From positions 186,210,495 through 186,274,494 of the forward strand of contig OZ038379.1 of assembly GCA_964036045.1 (NCBI GenBank): a DNA stretch of 64,000 bases, in the 5' to 3' direction. A program made the position numbers and the translations under genes. The stretch comes from Eutreptiella sp. 'Long Island Sound 2002'. Taxonomy: Eukaryota > Euglenozoa > Euglenophyceae > Eutreptiales > Eutreptiaceae. Positions within the stretch are counted from its first letter, which is position 1. The number at the start of each line of letters is the position of its first letter. The notes below the pieces were generated by a model, which saw only the letters and a list, made by a program, of their open reading frames with translations, was not told the origin of the DNA and did no database searches. Positions 11,571-20,955 of the stretch are shown in pieces.

Positions 11571-11910
11571 AGTCCTCGCGGGACGGCGCGGGGACGCCCA
11601 CCTCCCGCGCGGAATGCCCCGCACCGGAGCAGGCCTCGCTATGGCCCCCTGCAGTGCGTCCTGAGCGCCGCGAGCCCTCCCTGCGCTCACTGCCGGCCTC
11701 GCTCGGGGTCCGTCCACCTCCGGTGGCTCCGGGCGGCTCGCTCTGCTGCTCCGGGTCCTGCAAACGGGGCCGGGGCTTGTATCGGCGCCGGGTGTGGTGC
11801 CGAAGGTCCGGCGACCACGCGTAGAACGGGACCTATAGACAGGGAGAAGTGTGCAAGGCACCAATGGAGAATGGGGGAGCAAACATGGAACAATGCAACA
11901 GTAAAACAAA

Positions 11911-12055
11911 CAAATTGGACGAAATTCACAGAAATTCGTACGAAATTCGTACGAATTTCACAATGACTCAATATTCGCACCCATTCATTCACGTGAAATT
12001 CATACGAATTTCGTACGACTTTCGTACGATTTTCACGTGAATTTCGTCCAATTTG
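11911..12055. mobile_element. MITE-like element with perfect 19-bp terminal inverted repeats, copy 3
   Basis: The left end CAAATTGGACGAAATTCAC (11911-11929) is the exact reverse complement of the right end at 12037-12055. The interior consists of inverted GAAATTCGTACGAAATTCGTACG-type arms around the core TTTCACAATGACTCAATATT. At 145 bp and without coding capacity it looks like a miniature inverted-repeat or foldback element. The bases just outside the inverted repeats do not give an obvious target-site duplication. It is the best preserved of three related copies in this 4-kb zone. Confidence 0.7.
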
Positions 12056-12084
12056 CCAATAAGGAAAGCAAACACACAAGCAAG

Positions 12085-12195
12085 CACAATGTGGGCACAG
12101 TGGCTACCTAACCCCTGCCGTCTCGGGGTCCCCAATGCTCTGCACAGGGACAAAATCAGAAATGGCCCACATGTGGGCACAGTGGCTACCTAACA
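12085..12195. repeat. Two diverged copies of a GTGGGCACAGTGGCTACCTAAC repeat
   Basis: A GTGGGCACAGTGGCTACC segment followed by TAAC occurs near 12092 and again near 12174. The DNA between them (CCCCTGC, CTCGGGG, GACAAAATCAGAAATGGCCCACA) matches the 79-bp tandem repeat at 14956-15113 in diverged form. This is therefore an interspersed copy of the same repeat family. Confidence 0.6.
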
Positions 12196-12956
12196 AGACA
12201 ATATGAGAGAAAATGGGAACTGTTGTGCACATTTGCTCGCTGTAGCGCATGGTTGCCCCATGGTTGCCCCACAGGCATGAGTGTGAAGTAGATCAGGCGT
12301 ACATGTAATGGTGCCAATCGTCTTGAACAGTCAATACTACCTAGTTCCTCGTGTGTGAATGTTTCTGCCGCATGAGGTGATCCCTGGACCTTGCGGGCAT
12401 GGGTTGTTAGGTGCCCAAATAGGTCAAGGGAGTCCACCGGGGGCAAAAAAATATTTGTTTTCCAACCCTAGACCACATGGGATGCCAAAACAAGTGGTTT
12501 TAGCCTGTTTTGAGCCCACCCCATGGTGGCCCCCCCGAAAGTCTCAAAATGCCTTCAAAATGGGCCGTCCTAGGACCAAAAGTGGGTCAGTCAAAAATCG
12601 GTCAAAATTGATCCTGGACCACTGGGGATGCACAAACAGGTGAAGTAAGCCCGTTTTTGAGCCCGTTTTGAGCCCATTCGGCGCATAGAAAGTGCAAAAA
12701 AGCCGTCATTCAAAGGTGAGGAGGAGCAGGGAGGACAGGAGGAGTTTACATGGCCTCCATGTCTAGTTAAAGTTGCTCTTAAGTGAGGAGGACTGTGACT
12801 AAGAATGGGGTGCCTGCCAGTCAATCCTTCTCAAGGCGTTATTTTCCTTCTGCCCCCACTGCACCAGTGCTACACAAAGAGTGTGCCCATCATCTGAAGA
12901 AATTGTTTACAGCACCTTCATGCCAACCCGTCTTCAGGAACAGAGGATTTCGACGT
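12196..12956. other. Intergenic, weak dispersed repeats only
   Basis: No gene is supported. Two diverged copies of a segment with a GACCAC..GGGATGC start and a GTTTTGAGCCCA end lie at about 12463-12520 and 12612-12680. The rest is unremarkable. Short ORFs on both strands lack domains or splice context. Confidence 0.4.
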
Positions 12957-13773
12957 TCAAGCAAGAAACAGAGGATGTGGGGTATTCCAAATGCAACACT
13001 CTGTGAATGCATGAAAGAACGGTGCTCAGAAGCAGTAAAGAGAGGGTACAATCAGCACCTGCGCACAGTTTTGGTCCACTGGTGTGGCCATCCTCAGCAA
13101 CCCAAGGGCCTGCACCAGCACCTTTCAAGTGGCAAGCAGAGTCACTGTTCCTGAATGTGAAATAGGCACAATCTGCCTCTGCCTGACACAGTGCTTCGCA
13201 ATCGTCAGCGGTCGCAGTTGTGCGCGACCAGTTTGCTACAGCTGGAGACCCCAAACTGTCATACCAGCCGCTTTCCCTGCAATCTGTGATGAACAAGATG
13301 TTCATAGTGAGAGGATGGTCTTCTGCATGCACACAATGTGACTGAGACTGCTTTTCATACAAAGTGTGCTCACCGGTGGACCGGATATACGTGACAGCGA
13401 AGCCTGGAGTAACGACATTAGTCATGGCTGAAAATCACATCAAAACAGGCAGCACCCTCTTTCCCCTCTACAATTGACACACAATCACGTTCTACTAAGT
13501 TTCTGACCATAAACACCGTGGTCAGAAAAAAACAGAAAAACGACGGTCAGACCGAGTCCCGGTGCTTAGACAATGGGGTGCTTGCACAGGGGGGGGGGGG
13601 GGGATGCTGCGGTTGAAAGTAGCAAGTGCATCAGCAAGCAAATCGCCATTAAGGGCACTGGCGGAAGTGTCTAGTACATACATGGGAGCTGACACTGAAG
13701 CATACATACCTTGAGAGGCCACAAAAGGTATTGGTATCAGCAGCAGCGTCAAGCAAAGCATATTGATTCCCAT
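12957..13773 (-). CDS. Small secreted PAN/Apple-domain protein (three exons)
   Basis: Predicted exons on the minus strand are 13773-13710, 13283-13059 and 13000-12957, giving 110 residues. Exon 1 starts at ATG 13773 and encodes a signal peptide (MGINMLCLTLLLIPIPFVAS). It ends at the consensus donor CAAG/GTATGT. Intron 1 is 426 bp with acceptor TTCATCACAG. Exon 2 is 225 nt, phase 1 at both ends, and encodes one PAN/Apple domain: Cys at mature position 2, then DDCEALCQAEADCAYFTF, a CHLKG strand and the closing SGPKLC, six cysteines in all. Apple domains bind protein or carbohydrate outside the cell; the ligand here is unknown. Donor GCAG/GTGCTG, a 58-bp intron and acceptor ATTCACAG lead to a short exon 3 with a stop at 12957-12959. 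Exon 3 is the least certain part. Alternatively the domain exon belongs to a longer multi-Apple protein whose other exons I cannot see. Confidence 0.6.
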
Positions 13774-14489
13774 GGTGTGCTCCTGTAAGCAGGAAAGGCA
13801 ACGTGCAGGCAGCACAGTGTGGTAGGCAATCCACAAGTCCCCATCCAGTTTGCACCATAACTACACATCATAATTACCATGACCCCTCCCCCCTTCAACT
13901 GCCTACCTCCCAATGCCCTCTACCTTTCATCCTGAAAATGCATGAGCTTGCAACCCACCGCCGAGACCCATATATTTATCAAGAGGAAAATTGGGCATGC
14001 TTTGATCTTAGTATGGTGATATGCAAACGCATTTCCCCAATTTGCCTGTATTCAAGGTCCTAAAATCATTGCAGACACATGGCATGCATGGCTGGTTCGA
14101 GCTGTGTGCACATGCATCACATGCATTCCATCCATTGTGATGCCTTGACAAATGTTTCCAAGTCATCGCAGAGAACTTCCAGCATGCACACATTTCTGCA
14201 TCCTACAGAAAGCACCACGGGCCATCCGATAGATTTCAGCCTGCTTGCCCGGATAGATGGCCTGCACACAGGACAAAAAAAGCGGGTGGGTTGACCTATA
14301 ACCCCATGCAGTGAGGGTGGGACCAGTTGCCACAATCGACACACAAAAGATGGAATCCTTTCGACCTCCTGCAGAGCAAATCTGACAATGCCACATCAGG
14401 TCATTGCCTCCTTGTTGGGCCTCTTGAATACAGCCGTTTCCTTGTGTCCAGCGACTCAGGCGCTGGAGGATTTGAGGATGCATTGGAGG
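13774..14489. other. Upstream region of the Apple gene, no gene supported
   Basis: This is the 5' flank of the minus-strand Apple gene. Minus-strand ORFs of 75-106 codons at 14117-14483 overlap in different frames and have no recognisable domain, so I do not call them. No TATA box or other promoter element stands out at a useful distance from the ATG. Confidence 0.4.
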
Positions 14490-14690
14490 CTATAAAAGGA
14501 TGATTTGCGGGATTTAAGCTGGGTATAAAAGGACGATTTCCGGGATGGTTTGCAAAGGATTTAGGGGATTTCTAGGAGGATTTAGAGTCGATTTCTAGTA
14601 CCAAAAAAGAAGCTTTGCAAAGGATTTAGGGATTCTAATATGATTTAGGGTCGATTTCAAGTAGGAAAAAAGAAGTTTTGGACGCGATTT
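14490..14690. repeat. Diverged tandem repeat with TTTGCAAAGGATTTAGGG core
   Basis: Two copies of a 65-bp unit begin TTTGCAAAGGATTTAGGG at 14549 and 14614. Both continue through a GATTTAG(A/G)GTCGATTTC block to an A-rich AAAAAAGAAG end. Just upstream, a shorter related pair (TATAAAAGGATGATTTGCGGG and TATAAAAGGACGATTTCCGGG) lies at about 14492-14545. Confidence 0.65.
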
Positions 14691-14955
14691 GGGGAGGATT
14701 GTGTCATGCCAATGCCCCTGGACCAGCCCCACCCCTGGTATCATCGACATTCTCTCTCACCGTCGTATCCCACTGTCACCATCCCCCAACAGCTTCGGTT
14801 TCAAATTGCGTCGGTTGTTGGTAATTTACCGCATTCCATGGTACACTCGCCTTCTTGAGAGAATCTGCGGGCGCTTTTGGCTTTCCCAAAATGCGTTCTG
14901 GCTTCATCCAGTCGAGGCGGCAAGAGACGCAAACAGGTCGCAGTGACATCCGGAG

Positions 14956-15113
14956 TCCCTAAATGAAGGAGGACAAAATCAGAATTGGCCCACAAGTGGG
15001 CGGAAATGCTACATAACCCCTGCATTCTCGGGGGTCCCCAAATGAAGGAGGACAAAATCAGAATTGGCCCACAAGTGGGCGGAAATGCTACATAACCCCT
15101 GCATTCTCGGGTA
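14956..15113. repeat. 79-bp tandem repeat, two near-identical copies
   Basis: Copies start at 14956 and 15035 with TCCC(T/C)AAATGAAGGAGG and continue through GACAAAATCAGAATTGGCCC, ACAAGTGGGCGGAAATGC and CCCCTGCATTCTCGGG. They differ at only a few positions. Diverged relatives lie at 12085-12195, so this is a dispersed family with local tandem amplification. Confidence 0.85.
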
Positions 15114-15140
15114 TCCCCAACAAAGGAGACAACATCAAAG

Positions 15141-15265
15141 CACAAGGAAAAAAAAAACAAGGAAAAATTTTTGAATCTTGTCCATAACCCTGTCTGGGGA
15201 TTGAACCCATGACCTTAGAGATGCAGAGGCACTGCTTTACCCACTAGGGTATGGGCCATCTCTGA
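15141..15265 (-). mobile_element. tRNA-derived SINE-like element
   Basis: On the minus strand a 76-nt tRNA-like body (15256 to 15181) carries an A-box-like TAGTGGGTAAAG (complement of 15235-15246) and a good B box GGTTCAATCC (complement of 15198-15207) at tRNA spacing. It is closed by an acceptor-stem-like pair CCATACCC / GGGTTATGG. The T arm GGG-TTCAATC-CCC is intact; the D and anticodon stems are degraded, so it is not a functional tRNA. A low-complexity tail with T/A runs and a duplicated CAAGGAAAAA follows at 15141-15180. The combination suggests a pol III SINE. Family and target-site duplication are undetermined. Confidence 0.6.
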
Positions 15266-16714
15266 AGTACCTCTGCACAGGGCTGGTGTTGATATTTGGT
15301 CCAAATTGTTTTTCATCCATAGTTGGGTTCTCCTGAAAAAACGGAGTATTTTGAGTATAGACACATAGGGTGAAAACCCATTTTTTGACCCTCTAGTGGT
15401 TCAAGCAAATTTGCCTTAGAGCGCCTTTGGCGCTGATGGTCCGGCACTTCAGTGCCAATTTCCAGGGTGGGGGGGGGGGGGAGGGGGGGGGGGAGTCGGC
15501 GTAAATGACCCGGGCCCGGCGACCCCCCCCCCCGGGGTGGGAACACCATGCAAAGCAGTGTCCAACTTGCATGCCAGGCTTGCATATGGCAGTTTCGAGC
15601 GAAACATACTACGATCTAGGCGAGCACATAACAACATGGTAAATAAGGTCCCAACAATACACAAATAACTTGGGGCCAATGACGTGGCGCCATACCCCAT
15701 CAGCAAGCACCTCAAAAATCTGTTGATGGAACGCAAAAATTATTCACAGTTCAGCCAGGGAGACACCATTGTCATAACAGGGTAAATCTAAACAAATAAA
15801 TATTGCTTCTCTAGGCCTCGAAATTTCCACCCTGAGCACCCTGAGCACCAAATCCTGTTCAAAACGGAGGTCACCACTTCTTGTACCAACTTTTTGGATG
15901 GAGTTGCAGACTGCAGGGTTGGTAACAGCGAAAAAAAGGTTCCTAGCAATAAACATGGTGATGTCTGCCCCTACAGGGTCGACAATGACAACAATTGGAA
16001 CAAACATAGATGAACTGTGCAGTGCATGTCTGTGTGCATTGCTCACTGGTGTCCGATTTCCTGCTGTTGCAAACACCCAAGGGTGCTGACAATCGCTCCT
16101 TGAAATGGCTTTTCCTGCAGATTTCAAAAAGTATACTCATACCCTCACTGTGGGACCACATGTTGCGAAACTTGAGGGGGGGGGGGGGGAGCCCCAAAAG
16201 CGCCAACTTGCTCCATGTTGGCGGATTATGGCAGTCCCCAAGAGATATGTTGGGGGTGGAAACGACCAGACGCTCTCAATTGTAGGAATTCAATGATCTG
16301 AACTGTAAACTCAGCCGAATGCAAAGTTTCATGGGTGAAGGTATGGCTACAGTTGGCCGATGCAAGTCGCTCTTGGGGAGTGGCAAAGGGGCAGCAAATC
16401 TGACAGATGTTGCTGGAGTGACAAATCTTTTCCTCTGATGCTTGGGTCTACGTGCTGTATGACATGTCCCGAAACAGCTGCCCTTGGTCAGGGCGCAGCG
16501 GATGGGACTCTGTCCGCGACAGACAATCATTCCGGCTGCAAGACGCGGATTGATAACTGTCGAATAGAACTCGGAAAAGGAAACTCCACCAGAACACTCA
16601 TGTGCAGATTGTTGGCGGTAAATGGTTGACGCGTTGGGCCGTTGGTGTGGGCAGGATGGTAATTTGTGACTGCACCAAACTCGATACGACAGGATGTGGC
16701 TCTAGCGGGAGGTG
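15266..16714. other. Intergenic region with poly-G/poly-C tracts, no gene supported
   Basis: A G-rich block at about 15467-15492 is followed within 35 bp by a C10 run (about 15524-15534), a possible hairpin. Another G13 run lies at about 16177-16189. Minus-strand ORFs at 15744-16127 and 16276-16530, and the plus-strand ORFs overlapping them, have protein-like stretches but no recognisable domain and no convincing splice partners. Confidence 0.4.
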
Positions 16715-16800
16715 AGACATGCGTGCGTGTGTATGCCTGTGTACGTGTGCGTGCGTGCGTGCGTGTGAGGGTTGTGTCTGTGGGGGGGGGGGGGGGGGTA
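16715..16800. repeat. GT-rich microsatellite ending in a G14 run
   Basis: Interrupted (GT)n and GTGC repeats at about 16717-16780 run into an uninterrupted G tract at about 16783-16798. Confidence 0.85.
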
Positions 16801-16889
16801 TGTGTGATCCTCATGTGGGCAGGGCGGTCCTTAACAGAAAAGAAAAAGTGTTCCTTTACACAGTTTTCCCAAAAAAGCCCGCGGGCACA

Positions 16890-17095
16890 CCATGTGTTGG
16901 AGGTTGGCGGTTGGCGACTGGCGGTTTGTGGCGGTTTGTGCTGGTTGGCGGCGGTTGGTGGTTGGGGATTGGTGGTTGATAGCGCTTGGCAGTGGTTGGC
17001 GGCTGGCAGTTGGTCGCCGCTGGGGGTTGGTGGCGGTTGGTGGTTGTGGCGCTTGGTGGTTCGCGGTTGATGGTCCCTTGAGGCGGTCCCTAAGG
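16890..17095. repeat. GGCGGTTGG minisatellite
   Basis: Imperfect 7-10 bp repeats of GGCGGTTGG, GGTGGTTGG and GGCAGTTGG fill about 200 bp. Related GGTCCTTAACA segments followed by A-rich DNA flank it on both sides (about 16826-16850 and 17098-17120). A duplication may have bracketed the minisatellite. Confidence 0.8.
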
Positions 17096-17142
17096 GAGGT
17101 CCTTAACAAAAAAAAAATCTAGTCCCTTACTGACCCCCGTGC

Positions 17143-17451
17143 ATGTGGGGCTCATGCGGAGACCATGACCGTGTCGATGGGCCCCATCCCTCAACACAGC
17201 CATGCCCCATGTACGACCTCACGGAGGACATGGTCATAGGCTCCACATGCGGGCACCTATGCTGCGCAGACTGCACCCACAGGGGACGACTCGGCCCCTT
17301 CTCCGCGTCTGTGTTCCGCGTCGACCATTGGGGTGATTCAGGTCCTCTGGTCTTCTGTCTGTGTGTCTGTGTGTGTGTGTGTGTGTGCACGCGACAACAC
17401 CATATTGCAAAGGAAGGCCAGTACGGGTCTGTGGGCCTGCTGGCTTACTGA
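17143..17451 (+). pseudogene. RING-finger fragment with a lost zinc ligand
   Basis: The plus-strand frame contains CPMYDLTEDMVIG followed by CGHLCCADC (codons 17203-17274). The second part fits the RING pattern C-x-H-x2-C-x2-C exactly. The first part fits C-x2-C except that the second Cys is Tyr (TAC at 17212-17214), one G-to-A transition away from TGC. The last Cys pair of a full RING (CPxC) is not found downstream: the frame instead runs into a (GT)n microsatellite that encodes a Cys-Val run. It is therefore a broken or partial RING E3-type domain, or one exon of a larger gene whose next exon I cannot place. Confidence 0.35.
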
Positions 17452-18764
17452 GGGCACACTCTGCCTCGCTCTCCCCTGTTAAGGGCGAGCTGCTGGTGCC
17501 CTCCTGCAGATGAGCCCTCAGAGCCTCCGCGCTGGAGACGGTTGTGTGTGTGTGTGCACGCACATGCAGGTCAATACTACAGAGACGGGCTGGCCTCAGA
17601 GGTGGGCACATGGGACTTGGCAACGGTGCAGAGGTCGCACACGGCGCTTCCACACCAGATTGATGCCACAACGCCCCCGTCGGACGCACACCTTTCGTGT
17701 CTATGTCCTCCTTGACACGCGCCACCGCAGGTCTGTAACCCCCCCCCCCGGGGCAGTCTATACCCCGAAGGGCCGGATGGTTAGTGGCGGATCAGCCAAA
17801 AGCAATTTAAAAAAGAAAAAAAGACGACAACGACGAACAACAGCAAATTCAACGTACGCACCACTGTTCACCCTCACTGCATCGCTGTGCCCTCGTCCCT
17901 CTAGTCTATTCGGTTCTGTAGACCACGTGCCACTCCCAGAATTCCTTGTGAGGGTGCCCAGCCCATTACCATTAATGAATGCTCCGTACGTTGCTGTTCA
18001 GGAGGGACCTACTCCGAGCACCAGGGACACAAAATAGGCGGGGCACATGGTCACTAGCCACTCACACACCGGACACAGTGTTGTGCATTGCAGAGCATCG
18101 GTGGTCCGGTTTCCGCGAACGCGCTTGCGCTGTGGACTGGCCGAGGCCCGGGCGCCAATTCCGGTGGCCGGCGTGCGTGGGTGTCAGGGGAAAGGGCGGA
18201 AGACCGCGGGCCTGTGGGGTATGGCGGTTGTGAGCGTCGAGGGTGGGTCCGCAAACAGGGGACCGAAGTGTACAGTCCCTGACCCAATGAATCGTGATGC
18301 ACCGCATCGTTGACTGCCGGCTCGATGAGGTCAAAGGATGAAAGAGGGGGCCGGGGTGGGGGTGGGGCTGGGGGGGCACCGCCTGCGGAAGTGGTGCCTC
18401 TGGTATTCGCACCATCACAGCGTCTCCAGAGCCCACATACCATGCGCCCAGCCGCACACCTCGGCATCCATCCCCTCCATCACAGGTCCCATGAAGGCCA
18501 GCCCCCCGCCCGCTCGCCCCTCCCTCCCGGCCGGTGCTCGACACTACTTGGCAGCAGACAGTCGTGTCAGCCCTGCCGTACCTGCGGGCCATGACCGCGC
18601 AACCCATGGGCCGAATGCATTTCGCGGGAACACTGCAGACTGGGCCCCCCAAACCTGCGCTACACAGCGTGTGTGGGGCCGCACTCCCCATGCCAACCTC
18701 TTATCCGTGCCGTCTGGCCGGCTGCCGGATTGGGGGGGCGCTCGCAAGCGTTCCGCTCGATGGG
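17452..18764. other. GC-rich region, overlapping ORFs, no gene supported
   Basis: Open frames exist on both strands at once because GC content is high, and none shows a recognisable domain. Protein-like stretches on the minus strand switch frame repeatedly, which suggests an old decayed coding region continuous with 18765-19622. A C9 run lies at about 17739-17748. Confidence 0.4.
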
Positions 18765-19622
18765 TCACACCGAGACTCGGGACCAGTTGCGTATGGGGCA
18801 ACACTCTGCGCCCTTTGGCGCGGTCGTAGGTGAGCAAAGCCACCACACATGGTTTGCGGGGCGAAAATGATCCATTTCAACGGCCCCGAACGGGCATGTG
18901 TCAGACCCACTCGAATCCAAGAAGGGCAACGGATGCCCTCGTGCGCGCGCGCGACGCGTCCCTGTCGGGGTGCCGAGTTCATCAAAGAGGATCGATCTTC
19001 GATAGTTGCCGTCTTCATCGAGATATTTTTGCCCCGCGGCTCCGTGCGGTTCTGCCCGACCCACTGGGTCCGGGTGGGCCGTGCCAGTGGGTTGGGGGTG
19101 TGGGTTGTCCGAAGGGGGGCAGTCCCTCGCTGAGGGGCAACGGGCAGCGGCCCCTGGGCTGTGTGATGACGTCGCGCGCCCCCGCCCCCTCCCCCGAATG
19201 TGCCCACGGCGCCAGGCCCGGCGTGCCTCTCACATCCCGTGCGGTTTGTAGTCCTCGTGGGGGGCCTGCCGGTGCCGCCAAGCAAGGTCCTCCGCATGCA
19301 TCGGCATGCTCGGCCTCTCGTAGCGCTCGCCGCTCACGGCGTAGTGGACCCACTGCGGCAGCTGCGAGATGGGCTGGGCCACCGCTAGCCGCCGGATGTA
19401 CTCGCTCATCATGTGCTGTGTGGGCTTGACGCCGAAGATGGACGCGCTGAGCATGTTCATGAAGCGCTGCGCCGAGGTCAGGATGCGGTCGTTGGGCATG
19501 GGGATCTTGTGTCCTGGGGGCCAGTAGTCCCCACACGGGGTCTTCGGCACGGGGTCTCCCTGGAAGCCGAGACACGGGCGTGGGAGGCGTGCCAGCGCCC
19601 TCCAGGGCAGCTCTCGACGCAT
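18765..19622 (-). pseudogene. Decayed minus-strand coding region, unknown family
   Basis: Two open stretches lie in the same minus-strand frame. 19622-19230 (130 codons, ATG directly after TGA) includes FMNMLSASIFGVKPTQHMM, SEYIRRLAVAQPISQLPQWV and HYAVSGERYERPSMPMHAED. 19064-18765 includes KYLDEDGNYRRSILFDELG and FGAVEMDHFRPANHVWWL. A TGA at 19230-19232 separates them. Both read like real protein rather than GC-driven noise, and the shared frame suggests one gene broken by stops, or exons of one gene. I recognise no domain. An RT fragment lies directly upstream on the opposite strand, so origin in a mobile element is possible but not shown. Confidence 0.3.
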
Positions 19623-19942
19623 TCAGTCAGCCCCCAGATGACAGCACTTTTTCTTACACAACAATAAATGTCGAAGTGACGGATGACTCGCCAGCAGTCC
19701 TTTTTACACGTTATGTGGATAACACGCACCTTGCCTTTTGCAACATACCCTGCCATGTACATACATGTGTCCGGACTTTTGTTGAAAACCTACAAGACGT
19801 TCTTTGCTGGGTCCCACTTAAATGGAAACCTGAGGGCCAGTTTTTGCACTGGGGCGAATGTACAGTGATGTGTACCCCTACCACCTTGACCCTAACACTG
19901 AAGGGGGTGCTGTTGCTTGATGCGGACCCTCGAGGGCCCTAG
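19623..19942 (+). pseudogene. Reverse-transcriptase fragment (YVDN motif)
   Basis: The plus-strand frame carries AVLFTRYVDNTHLAFCN, with TATGTGGATAAC at 19712-19723. About 30 residues later comes ENLQDVLCWVPLKWKPEG and then QFLHWGECTV. This order matches the RT palm: the F/Y-x-D-D catalytic box, then the region of helix and strand ending in a P-L-x-L-E..FLG-type segment. The second catalytic Asp is Asn here, which would inactivate a standard RT. Only about 100 residues remain, with no fingers domain, RNase H or endonuclease. It ends at TAG 19940-19942, directly beside a GGCCCC-type minisatellite. I infer a retroelement remnant; the class (LINE, Penelope-like or other) cannot be fixed from this piece. 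Confidence 0.4.
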
Positions 19943-19946
19943 TGGG

Positions 19947-20078
19947 TTTCCAATAGGCCCCCCAATAGGCCCCCCAATAGGCCCCCCAATAGGCCCCCCA
20001 ATAGGCCCCCTAATAGGCCCCCCCATAGGCCCCCCCATAGGCCCCCCCATAGGCCCCCAATAGGCCCCCCAGTAGGCC
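19947..20078. repeat. 12-bp AATAGGCCCCCC minisatellite
   Basis: About ten copies of AATAGGCCCCCC, drifting to CATAGGCCCCCC in the second half. The motif is closely related to the 10-bp ATAGGCCCCC unit that fills the first 2 kb of the window, so both may come from one sequence family. Confidence 0.9.
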
Positions 20079-20084
20079 GTGAAA

Positions 20085-20280
20085 AATGTAAGTCGTGTAC
20101 AAAAAAACCGTATAGTCGTGTAATTTTTTTTTGCTATAAATGCGTGTAATTTTTTTTTGCTGTAAGTCGTGTGAATTATAAAAAAAAATTGAATTTTTTT
20201 ATTTTTGCGGTAAGTCGTGTAATTTTTTTTTTGCGGTAAGTCGTTTAAATTATCAAAAAAAATTGAAAAATTGAAAGAAA
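20085..20280. repeat. AT-rich tandem repeat (GTAAGTCGTGTAATTTTTTT)
   Basis: Six or so imperfect copies of a motif with TAAGTCGTGTAAT followed by T8-T9 and GC(G/T)GTAAG, some carrying an ATTATAAAAAAAAATTGAA insert. No gene. Confidence 0.8.
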
Positions 20281-20444
20281 TCCAACCTTTGCAATACATG
20301 CGCAATATGTACAGCTGCCGGTTCCATACGGCACCCCATAGCGACCTTAACGATGGGACGCCGAGTCCACAAAGCACATAGTACTCTGCGTTGCCACCAA
20401 TTAGTTGGGACTCGGCCAATATAACATAGTTTCACATGTTGTCA

Positions 20445-20580
20445 TTGGCACTAGACTCAAAATCAGGCCCAAGAGAAGAGTTCTGACAGGGCCATGGCCA
20501 ACATCCAGTGTGCCTGCACTGGGAACAAAATCAGGCTCAAGAAAAAGAGTCCCGACAGGGCCATGGCCAACGCTAGTGCC
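20445..20580. repeat. 69-bp direct repeat, two copies
   Basis: AAAATCAGGC(C/T)CAAGA with GACAGGGCCATGGCCAAC occurs at about 20458-20502 and 20527-20571. The 69-bp spacing is a multiple of three, and the minus-strand frame (20401-20598) stays open across both copies, giving a repeated VGHGPV(G/R)TL segment. The repeat alone does not show coding. Confidence 0.75.
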
Positions 20581-20699
20581 ACCATTATAGGCCACCAAGG
20601 CAGTGGCATGGGGCCAATATTATAGCAATCTTATACGCTCCACCATTGGTACACCAAACGGCGGAGGAAAATACAGCCCACAAAACATGGGTGGTGGGA

Positions 20700-20955
20700 G
20701 ATGGCCGCTCCTGACAGGAGCCGCCCCTGGCTCCTGCTCCTGAGGAGCACCGACCCTGGCTCCTGAGGAGCTCCGACCCTGGGGTGCTCCTCAGGAGCAC
20801 CGACCCTAGCTCCTGAGGAGCACCGACCCTGAGGGGGCTCCTGAGGAGCACCGACCCTGGCTCCTCAGGAGCCAAAGCTCCTGAGGAGCACCGACCCTGC
20901 TCCTGAGGAGCAAGTTGGCTCCTGAGGAGCACCGACCCTGGCTCCTGAGGAGCCA
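20700..20955. repeat. GCTCCTGAGGAGCACCGACCCTG minisatellite
   Basis: About ten copies of a variable 18-30 bp unit built on the palindrome GCTCCTGAGGAGC followed by ACCGACCCTG. Each palindrome could form a small hairpin. Confidence 0.9.

Noticed and set aside
10503-11909. Long overlapping ORFs in the GC-rich 10.5-11.9 kb region (Gly/Arg/Pro-rich, both strands)
   Set aside because: They are alternative frames of the coiled-coil pseudogene and reflect high GC content.
14520-14690. Telomere-type TTTAGGG repeats
   Set aside because: TTTAGGG occurs only as part of a 65-bp diverged repeat, not in tandem, so there is no telomere signal.
15181-15256. Functional tRNA gene on the minus strand
   Set aside because: The B box and T arm are good, but the D and anticodon stems do not pair, so a SINE body fits better.
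15744-16530. Minus-strand ORFs with FVPIVVIVDPVGADI and similar stretches
   Set aside because: Protein-like in parts, but the opposite strand is equally open, no domain is recognised and no splice partners were found.
17234-18829. Several 100-200 codon ORFs on both strands around 17.2-18.8 kb
   Set aside because: Simultaneously open frames in GC-rich DNA, with no domains, frame switching and microsatellite-derived Cys/His-Thr runs.
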